DNA of 12,417 bases. It comes from DATLZM01 sp035559315 (GTDB taxonomy: Bacteria; Actinomycetota; UBA4738; HRBIN12). The stretch covers positions 1 to 12,417 of the forward strand of contig DATMBJ010000177.1 in assembly GCA_035559315.1 (NCBI GenBank). Direction: 5' to 3'. Below are positions 7,554 to 12,417 of the stretch, piece after piece. Made by a program: the position numbers and the translations under genes. How positions within the stretch are numbered: position 1 is the stretch's first letter; every line of letters starts with the position of its first letter. The notes beneath the pieces are model-generated. The model did no database searches. It saw only the letters and a list, made by a program, of their open reading frames with translations, and was not told where the DNA came from.

Positions 7554-8459
7554 GTGGCGACCTACTCGATCGTGGCACGTGACGCCTCGGGGACGCTCGG
7601 CGCCGCCGTCCAGTCCCACTGGTTCAACGTGGGCGCCGTCGTCCCCTGGGTCGAGGCTGGGGTGGGCGCCGTGGCCGTCCAGTCCATCCCGGATCCGACC
7701 CACGGCCCGCGCGCACTCGCGCTGCTCCGGGAGGGGCTCGACCCCGGGGACGCGCTGGGCCGGCTCCTCGAAGGAGACCCCGAGGCCGCGTACCGCCAGC
7801 TCGGGATCGTGGACGCCGCCGGCCGGGCCGCGGCCCACACGGGCGCGCTCTGCATCGCCGAGGCCGGGCACGTCACGGGACAGGGCGTCGCCGTCCAGGC
7901 GAACCTGATGAACCGCGCGACCGTCTGGCCCGCGATGCTCCGGGCCTACGAGGGTGCGGAGGCCGATCTCGCCGAGCGGCTGCTCGCGGCGCTGGAGGCG
8001 GCCGAGGCCGAGGGCGGGGACGTCCGCGGCCGGCAGTCGGCGGCGATCATCGTCCGCCCCCCGGCGGGGCGAGACGACCCCACGTTCGACCTCCGGGTCG
8101 AGGACCACCCCGACCCCATCGGCGAGCTGCGCCGCCTGGTCCTCTTGGGCCGGGCCTACCATGAGCTGAACCGGGGCGATGGGCTGATCGCGGCCGGGGA
8201 CGTCGGGGCCGCGTCGGCCGCCTACGCTCGGGCCACCGCCCTGGTCCCCGACGAGGCCACCGGGGGCGAGGCGCCGTTCTGGGCGGGGGTCGCGCTCGCG
8301 GGGGCGGGGCGACGGGAGGACGCCCTCCCCTACCTCCGCCGCGCCGCCGCGGTCGACGGCCGCTGGGCCCGGCTCCTCCCCCGGCTGGTGAGGTCCCGCC
8401 TCCTGCCCGACGACCCCGCGCTCCTCGAGGAGCTGGCGCGCGCGATGGGGGCGGCGTGA
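7554..8459 (+). CDS. DUF1028 family protein (predicted Ntn-hydrolase) with helical-repeat-like C-terminus
   Basis: A 301-residue protein. The N-terminus YSIVARDASGTLGAAVQSHW (residues 4-23), then VGAVVPWVEAGVGAVAVQS (26-44), and GGDVRGRQSAAIIV (154-167) are hallmark segments of DUF1028 (COG3342). Databases place that family in the Ntn-hydrolase superfamily, whose members cut amide bonds with an N-terminal nucleophile; its substrate is not established. LRVEDHPDPIGELRRL (180-195) closes the domain. About 200-301 looks like paired amphipathic helices resembling TPR repeats (AAYARATALVPD, DALPYLRRAAAVDGRW). No signal peptide is seen, so it is probably cytoplasmic. GTG at 7554 puts the conserved YSIVARD near the N-terminus, as in homologues; an in-frame CTG at 7527 behind a better ribosome site would add nine residues. 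It opens the rightward operon and shares GTGA (8456-8459) with the regulator. A role in hydrolysing the imported compound is inference. Confidence 0.92.
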   Translation: MATYSIVARDASGTLGAAVQSHWFNVGAVVPWVEAGVGAVAVQSIPDPTHGPRALALLREGLDPGDALGRLLEGDPEAAYRQLGIVDAAGRAAAHTGALCIAEAGHVTGQGVAVQANLMNRATVWPAMLRAYEGAEADLAERLLAALEAAEAEGGDVRGRQSAAIIVRPPAGRDDPTFDLRVEDHPDPIGELRRLVLLGRAYHELNRGDGLIAAGDVGAASAAYARATALVPDEATGGEAPFWAGVALAGAGRREDALPYLRRAAAVDGRWARLLPRLVRSRLLPDDPALLEELARAMGAA

Positions 8460-9178
8460 GCTTCCGCTTCCCCGCGGTCGAGGCGGACACGCTCGCGACC
8501 AGGGTCGCGCGGGAGCTCGTCCGGAGCATCCTGCTCGAGCGCTTCTCCCCCGGCGACCAGCTCCCCACCGAGGAGACGCTCTGCCGCCAGTTCGGGGTGA
8601 GCCGCCCGGTGCTCCGCGAGGCGATCCGCACCGTGGCGGCCCTGGGCCTGGTGCACAGCCGCCAGGGACGCGGCACCGTCGTGCTCCCCCGGGAGGAGTG
8701 GAACGAGTTCGCGCCCGAGCTGCTCGAGGCGCGACGGGAGCTGAACCTGGGGGACGAGTTCCTGCTGGAGCTGCTCGAGATGCGGCGCATCGTGGAGGTC
8801 GAGGCCGCGGCGCTCGCGGCCGAGCGGGCCGGGGAGGAGGACCTGCGGGCGATGGCGAGCCACCTCGAGGAGATGGACCGGGTGGGCGAGGACCTGGACG
8901 CGTTCGCCGAGCTCGACGTGGCGTTCCACGACCGGATCCTCATGGCCAGCCGGAACCGGCCGCTCCTCCACCTCCTCCGCCTGGTGCAGCCCACGCTCCT
9001 CGCCGCCCGTCGGCTGAGCGTGAGCCGCAGGCCCCAGGGCGTCCGCCGCTCCGCCCGCGAGCACCGGCGGATCTACGAGGCGATCGCCGCGAGCTCCGCC
9101 TCCCGGGCCCGGGCCGCGATGGCCCGCCACCTGTCCTGGACCGCGAACATCACCGCCGCGGACGCGCGGAGGCGTTGA
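8456..9178 (+). CDS. GntR family transcriptional regulator, FadR/FCD subfamily
   Basis: A 240-residue DNA-binding regulator. The winged helix-turn-helix is at about 12-77 with the GntR signature LPTEETLCRQFGVSRPVLRE (36-55) and the wing HSRQGRGTVVLP (67-78). The effector-binding FCD domain is at about 100-230. It retains the four metal-ligand positions usual in the subfamily: Asp154 and His158 (DVAFHD), His203 (EHRRI) and His225 (RHL). FCD proteins usually sense a small carboxylate, often a pathway intermediate, and repress neighbouring catabolic genes. The GTG start overlaps the DUF1028 stop (GTGA), and the next gene starts directly after its TGA. Its likely target is the TTGTC palindrome at 7492-7503 between the divergent operons, which would also control its own synthesis. 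The effector is unknown; a substrate of the DHDPS-like or oxidoreductase enzyme is a reasonable guess. Confidence 0.95.
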   Translation: MSFRFPAVEADTLATRVARELVRSILLERFSPGDQLPTEETLCRQFGVSRPVLREAIRTVAALGLVHSRQGRGTVVLPREEWNEFAPELLEARRELNLGDEFLLELLEMRRIVEVEAAALAAERAGEEDLRAMASHLEEMDRVGEDLDAFAELDVAFHDRILMASRNRPLLHLLRLVQPTLLAARRLSVSRRPQGVRRSAREHRRIYEAIAASSASRARAAMARHLSWTANITAADARRR

Positions 9179-10081
9179 GTGGAGCCCGCGGGGACCTGGT
9201 ACGTGCTCCCGACGGCCTTCGCGGTGGACGGCGAGCTGGACCTCGGCTCGCAGGCGCGGCTCGTCGAGGCCGTGCTCGGCTGGGGCGTCGACGGGCTCGT
9301 CGCGCTGGGGGTGACCGGGGAGGCCGCCGCCCTCGACCCCTCCGAGCGCGACGCGGTCGTCCGGGCGGTGGTCGACGCGGCGGCGGGCCGAGCACCGGTG
9401 GTCGTGGGGTGCGCGGGCCAGTCCGCGCACCCGGTGCGGGCGATGGCCGCACGGGCGCGCGAGCTGGGGGCGGACGGGGTGCTCGTGCTCCCGCCCCTGC
9501 TCGCCCGCGATGCAGCGGGCGCGCCAGCCTTCTTCGCCCGGGTGGCCGAGGCGGGCCTGCCGATAGTCCTCCAGGACGACCCCGCGGCCTCGGGGGTGCG
9601 CCTGCCCGTCGAGCTCCTCCTCCGGGCGGCGGAGGCGTGCCGCGCCTCGGCGGTGAAGCTCGAGGACCCGCCGACCCCGGCCAAGATCGCGGAGCTGCTG
9701 GCGGCGCGGCCGGATCTCCGCGTCTTCGGCGGCCTGGGGGGCCTCCACGCGCTCGGCGAGCTCCGCCGCGGGGCCGTGGGAACGATGACCGGCTTCGCCT
9801 ACCCCGAGGTGCTCCGGGCGGTCCGGCTCGCCCTCGGGCGGGGCGATGCCCAGGGGGCCGCGCGGGTCTTCGACCGGCATCTCCCCCTGATCGCGTTCGA
9901 GGCCCAGCCGGGGATCGGCGTCGCGATCCGGAAGGAGCTCCTCCGCCGTCGCGGCGCCCTCGCCTCGGCCACGACCCGGATGGGCGGGGGGCTCGACCCC
10001 GTTACGCTCCGGGAGCTCGACGAGGTGCTCGAACGGGTGGGGATCGCACCATCCCCCGGCCCGTACGCTGTGGGCCCGTGA
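9179..10081 (+). CDS. Dihydrodipicolinate synthase / N-acetylneuraminate lyase superfamily enzyme lacking the catalytic Tyr
   Basis: A 300-residue TIM-barrel enzyme of the class I aldolase type. It begins WYVLPTAFAVDGELDL (7-22). GVTGEAA (44-50) stands where DapA has GTTGES, and the Schiff-base lysine is Lys160 in SAVKLED. VFGGLGGLHALGELRRGAVG (182-201) and MTGFAYPEV (203-211) are family features. At the YNxP position of DapA the sequence is VLQDDP (130-135), so the catalytic tyrosine is replaced by Gln132. From memory, a QDxP form with similar flanks occurs in bacterial L-2-keto-3-deoxyarabonate dehydratase. A keto-acid dehydratase, deaminase or lyase is therefore likelier than lysine biosynthesis. 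GTG at 9179 directly follows the regulator's TGA and has GGAGG at 9168-9172. Alternatives are a retro-aldolase or a pyrroline-carboxylate deaminase; the substrate is unresolved. Confidence 0.9.
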   Translation: MEPAGTWYVLPTAFAVDGELDLGSQARLVEAVLGWGVDGLVALGVTGEAAALDPSERDAVVRAVVDAAAGRAPVVVGCAGQSAHPVRAMAARARELGADGVLVLPPLLARDAAGAPAFFARVAEAGLPIVLQDDPAASGVRLPVELLLRAAEACRASAVKLEDPPTPAKIAELLAARPDLRVFGGLGGLHALGELRRGAVGTMTGFAYPEVLRAVRLALGRGDAQGAARVFDRHLPLIAFEAQPGIGVAIRKELLRRRGALASATTRMGGGLDPVTLRELDEVLERVGIAPSPGPYAVGP

Positions 10082-10121
10082 GGCGAGCGAGCGGGATGTC
10101 GGCACGGGGGGCCGCCGCCTG

Positions 10122-10910
10122 ATGGACCTCGGGCTCGCGGGGCGGCGCGCGGTGGTGGGCGGAGCCTCCCGCGGCCTGGGGTTCGCCGTCGCGGACGCCC
10201 TGGCCGCGGAGGGCTGCCGGCTCCTGATCTGGGCGCGGGGCGGGGAGGCCCTGGAGCGCGCCGCCGAGGACCTCCGCCGCCGCCACGGCGCCGAGGTGCA
10301 TCCGCTGGTCGCCGATGCCCAGGAGCCGGGAGCGTGGGCGACGGTCGCCCGGAGGGCTCGCGAGGCCCTGGGCGGGGTGGACGTGCTGGTACTGAACGCG
10401 GGCGGGCCGCCGACGGTCGATCCGACCCGGACCACGCAGGAGGGTTGGGACGCCGCGACCCGGCTCCTGCTCGTGACGCCCGTGCTGCTCGCGACCGAGC
10501 TGCTGCCGGAGATGCGGGGGCGGGGGTGGGGACGGATCGTCGCGATCCTCTCCTCGAGCATCCGCCAGCCGATCCCCGACCTCGTCTACTCCACGGCCGG
10601 ACGGAGCGCGCTCTGGGCCTGGCTCAAGACGGCCGCGGGCGCCGTGGCCCGCGACGGCGTCACGGTGAACGGGGTGCTCCCGGGCCGGCTCTCCACGGAG
10701 CGGGTGCGGAGCCTGGACGAGGAGGCCGCCAGCCGGACGGGCCGTCCGGTCGAGGAAGTGGCCGCCGAGCGCGCGGCCGCGATCCCGGCCGGACGGTATG
10801 GCCGCCCCGAGGAGCTCGGCGCCGTCGTGGCGTTCCTCTGCTCCGAGCGGGCGAGCTACGTGACGGGTGCCCTCGTTCCCGTGGACGGCGGCCTGATCCA
10901 GGCCCTCTGA
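10122..10910 (+). CDS. SDR-fold protein, 3-oxoacyl-ACP-reductase-like, with incomplete catalytic tetrad
   Basis: A 262-residue Rossmann-fold protein of classical SDR length. The cofactor motif is VVGGASRGLG (11-20), with Gly in place of the usual Thr of TGxxxGxG. VLVLNAGG (88-95) is the NAG motif, SSS at 144-146 supplies the catalytic serine region, and VNGVLPGRLSTERV (182-195) and the C-terminal SYVTGALVPVDGG (245-257) are typical. Tyr156 is present, but the residue four later is Gly160, not Lys (YSTAGR; Arg161 follows), so YxxxK is broken. This fits the BKR-like SDR-like subgroup (cd05344), known for imperfect cofactor and tetrad motifs. It may be a slow or altered NAD(P)H dehydrogenase, or not a redox enzyme at all. 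ATG at 10122 lies 40 bases after the DHDPS-like stop with only a G-rich tract before it. It probably acts in the same pathway as its neighbours. Confidence 0.92.
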   Translation: MDLGLAGRRAVVGGASRGLGFAVADALAAEGCRLLIWARGGEALERAAEDLRRRHGAEVHPLVADAQEPGAWATVARRAREALGGVDVLVLNAGGPPTVDPTRTTQEGWDAATRLLLVTPVLLATELLPEMRGRGWGRIVAILSSSIRQPIPDLVYSTAGRSALWAWLKTAAGAVARDGVTVNGVLPGRLSTERVRSLDEEAASRTGRPVEEVAAERAAAIPAGRYGRPEELGAVVAFLCSERASYVTGALVPVDGGLIQAL

Positions 10911-10919
10911 TCCGCTGGA

Positions 10920-10947
10920 GCCGAGCCACGGATCTCGGGGGCTCGGC
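10920..10947 (+). terminator. Terminator-like hairpin after the rightward operon
   Basis: GCCGAGCC (10920-10927) pairs perfectly with GGCTCGGC (10940-10947) around a 12-base loop, nine bases after the SDR stop. The stem is GC-rich, but no T-run follows, so it is not a classical intrinsic terminator. It may act with Rho, protect the mRNA 3' end, or be a U-less terminator of the sort proposed in GC-rich bacteria. Confidence 0.4.
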
Positions 10948-11134
10948 GATGGGGTGCGGCTCCCCGCGGACGGCGGGCGCGGCACCGGGAGCGAGACAGC
11001 CATCCCGAGGCGTGGTTGCAGCATGACCAGGCGGATCTGCACGGTGGCCGGGGCCACGCCGGACCGCTGACCGGACGTCCCACCAGCCCGTGCCGCGCGT
11101 CCATCCGCCTGGGCCCGGCCGAGCTGCGGCATGG

Positions 11135-11164
11135 CCTCGTGCGACGAGGAGGGCGGTAACCTCC
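11135..11164 (+). promoter_or_regulatory. Two mutually exclusive hairpins over the ATPase ribosome site
   Basis: CCTCGT (11135-11140) pairs with ACGAGG (11144-11149) around GCG. Alternatively GGAGG (11148-11152) pairs with CCTCC (11160-11164) around seven bases. Both use bases of the Shine-Dalgarno-like GAGGAGGG (11146-11153) and they cannot form together. The GTG start is at 11169. This may be chance in GC-rich DNA, or a translational switch. Confidence 0.35.
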
Positions 11165-11168
11165 CCGC

Positions 11169-12417
11169 GTGATCCGACGCTCCGGGTCGCGACCGGGGCA
11201 CCGTAGCGCGCGCCCCCCACGCATCGTCGAGGCACCCGCCGGGCGCGCAGGGGCGCCGGGGCTGTCGGTGGCCGAGGCGGCCGCGCTCCCCGCCGAGCTC
11301 GTGCTGGCGCGGCTGGGATCCGGCCCCGACGGCCTGAGCGCGGAGGAAGCCGCCCGACGCCTGCAGGAGCTCGGCCCGAACGCGCTCCGGACCCACCGGG
11401 CCCGCGCCCTCGCCGTCCTGGCCCGCCAGTTCCGCAGCGCCCTCCTGCTCCTCCTCTTGGTGACGGCGGTCGCGTCGGCGTTCCTGGGGCAGCGCACCGA
11501 CGCCGCGATCATCGGCGCGATCCTGGCCCTCAGCGTGGGGCTCGGGTTCCTCAACGAGTACCGGGCCGAGCGGGCCGTGGAGGCGCTCCACGAGCAGGTC
11601 CGCCACGAGGCTCCGACCCTGCGCGCCGGGCGGTGGTCGGACGTGGACGTGACCGACCTCGTCCCGGGGGACATCGTCCGGCTCGACCTCGGCATGATCG
11701 TGCCGGCGGACCTCCGGCTCCTCGGGGCGACGGGCCTCGCGTGCGACGAGTCCATCCTGACCGGGGAGTCCGAGCCGGCGGAGAAGTCCCCGGCGCCGGT
11801 CGCGCCGGGCGCGGCCCTCGGGGACCTCACCTCGTGCGCCTTCATGGGGACCACGGTCCGCGACGGGTCCGGCCTCGGCGTCGTCGTGGCGACCGGGAGC
11901 CGCACCCGTTTCGGGGCGATCGCGCTCCGCCTCGGGGAGCGGCAGCCCGAGACCGCCTTCCAGGCCGGGCTGCGCCGGTTCTCGGCGCTGCTCGCCGAGG
12001 TGGCCGGCGTGCTCACCGCCTCGATCTTCGTGGTCAACCTCTTGCTGCGGCGTCCGGTGATCGACGCGCTGCTGTTCTCCCTGGCGATCGCCGTGGGGAT
12101 CACGCCCCAGCTGCTCCCCGCGGTCGTCACCACGAGCCTCGCCACCGGGTCCCGGCGCCTGGCGCGCCGGAAGGTGCTGGTGAAGCGCCTGGTGAGCATC
12201 GAGGACCTGGGCAACGTCGAGGTCCTGCTCACCGACAAGACGGGGACGCTCACCGAGGGGCGGATCTCCTTCCACGAGGCCGTCGACCCCGTCGGCCGGC
12301 CCTCCGAGGAGGTGCTCCTCCTCGGGCTGCTGTGCAACGAGGCGACCCCGGGGCCGGCCGGCGCCGTCGGCGGGAACCAGCTCGACCGGGCCCTCTGGGA
12401 GGCGCCGGGCGCGGCCG
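11169..12417 (+). CDS. mgtA: P3B-type (MgtA-like) cation-transporting P-type ATPase, N-terminal part
   Basis: An open frame of 416 codons that leaves the right edge; the family is about 900 residues, so the nucleotide-binding domain and last membrane helices are missing. Visible in order: the N-terminal cation-ATPase region (about 40-75), first membrane pair (about 85-125), actuator domain with VPGDIVRL and TGES at 198-201, CAFMGTTV, membrane segments near 275-325 with ITPQLLPAVVT (311-321), the position of GLTPEMLP in MgtA, then VLVKRLVSIEDLGN and the phosphorylated Asp356 in DKTGTLT. That combination marks Mg2+-importing P3B ATPases rather than heavy-metal P1B pumps. Start: TAA at 11157 blocks extension and GTG at 11169 is the first start after it; the Shine-Dalgarno-like GAGGAGGG is 15 bases away, rather far. 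GTG at 11268 is a fallback that would remove the basic tail. It is probably its own transcription unit, unrelated to the catabolic genes. Confidence 0.92.
   Translation, partial: MIRRSGSRPGHRSARPPRIVEAPAGRAGAPGLSVAEAAALPAELVLARLGSGPDGLSAEEAARRLQELGPNALRTHRARALAVLARQFRSALLLLLLVTAVASAFLGQRTDAAIIGAILALSVGLGFLNEYRAERAVEALHEQVRHEAPTLRAGRWSDVDVTDLVPGDIVRLDLGMIVPADLRLLGATGLACDESILTGESEPAEKSPAPVAPGAALGDLTSCAFMGTTVRDGSGLGVVVATGSRTRFGAIALRLGERQPETAFQAGLRRFSALLAEVAGVLTASIFVVNLLLRRPVIDALLFSLAIAVGITPQLLPAVVTTSLATGSRRLARRKVLVKRLVSIEDLGNVEVLLTDKTGTLTEGRISFHEAVDPVGRPSEEVLLLGLLCNEATPGPAGAVGGNQLDRALWEAPGAA

Larger units (their letters stand above)
10911..11168 (+). other. Intergenic leader between the SDR gene and the P-type ATPase
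   Basis: These 258 bases hold no supported gene of normal size. They contain the terminator-like hairpin near the SDR stop, a 15-codon frame at 11023-11070 (MTRRICTVAGATPDR), and the alternative hairpins just before the ATPase start. No clear -35/-10 pair was found. An in-frame TAA at 11157-11159 closes the ATPase frame upstream. Confidence 0.6.

Noticed and set aside
9179..10081. Idea that this gene is a hydroxyproline-pathway pyrroline-hydroxycarboxylate deaminase paired with the FAD oxidoreductase
   Set aside because: Attractive because that pathway uses a DAO-type enzyme and a DHDPS-family deaminase, but the deaminase sequence I recall keeps a tyrosine-containing YN motif that is absent here, and no epimerase or semialdehyde dehydrogenase is in view.
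10078..10122. 14-codon frame starting GTG in the stop region of the DHDPS-like gene and ending at the SDR start
   Set aside because: It shows neat stop/start contacts but is too short, has no recognisable product and may be chance; the SDR start can be explained without it.
8330..10561. Minus-strand open frame (743 codons) opposite the regulator and DHDPS-like gene
   Set aside because: Same reasoning: antisense shadow without motifs; the plus-strand genes explain the region completely.
10660..11235. Minus-strand frame of 191 codons covering the gap between SDR and ATPase genes
   Set aside because: Low-complexity Arg/Gly/Pro-rich translation, overlapping both flanking genes, no ribosome site or domain seen.
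10002..12275. Long minus-strand open frame (757 codons) opposite the SDR and ATPase genes
   Set aside because: Low-complexity Arg/Gly/Pro-rich translation without motifs, spanning two unrelated plus-strand genes with strong family signatures.

Overview
The window is very GC-rich bacterial chromosomal DNA. GTG starts are common, genes are tightly packed, and the open frames opposite the genes are the long shadows expected at high GC. The lipoprotein-type binding protein, FCD-type GntR regulator, Dpp/Opp-type importer and P3B ATPase fit a high-GC soil or environmental bacterium. Actinomycetota or a similar high-GC phylum is plausible, but no rRNA or marker gene is present to settle it. No tRNA, rRNA, insertion sequence, phage gene or CRISPR array was seen.

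Minus-strand operon (7389 down to 1, reading leftward): a Dpp/Opp family 5 solute-binding lipoprotein; a cytoplasmic S9 prolyl-oligopeptidase-family peptidase; DppB-type and DppC-type permeases; one double-length ATPase carrying both the DppD and DppF halves; and the first 45 residues of a DAO-family FAD oxidoreductase that runs off the left edge. After the peptidase start, every junction is a 4-base start/stop overlap (GTGA or ATGA), so the genes look translationally coupled. This arrangement says: import a peptide-like solute, cleave it inside the cell, oxidise a product.

Divergent control region (7390-7553): an AT-rich island holding several TTGTC elements and a perfect TTGTC-AA-GACAA palindrome. 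It overlaps a consensus -35 hexamer facing left and lies just beside a TATGAT -10 element facing right. It is the likely operator for the GntR regulator encoded close by.

Plus-strand operon (7554-10910): a DUF1028 protein (predicted Ntn-hydrolase) with a helical-repeat-like tail, a FadR/FCD GntR regulator, a DHDPS/NAL-superfamily enzyme that keeps the Schiff-base lysine but lacks the catalytic tyrosine, and an SDR-fold protein that lacks the catalytic lysine. Together with the leftward operon this looks like one regulated uptake-and-catabolism locus whose substrate is unknown. It is the best candidate here for an undescribed system.

Right end (10911-12417): a terminator-like hairpin, a 258-base leader with mutually exclusive hairpins around a Shine-Dalgarno sequence, then the N-terminal 416 codons of a P3B (MgtA-type) cation ATPase, cut by the window edge and probably unrelated to the catabolic locus.
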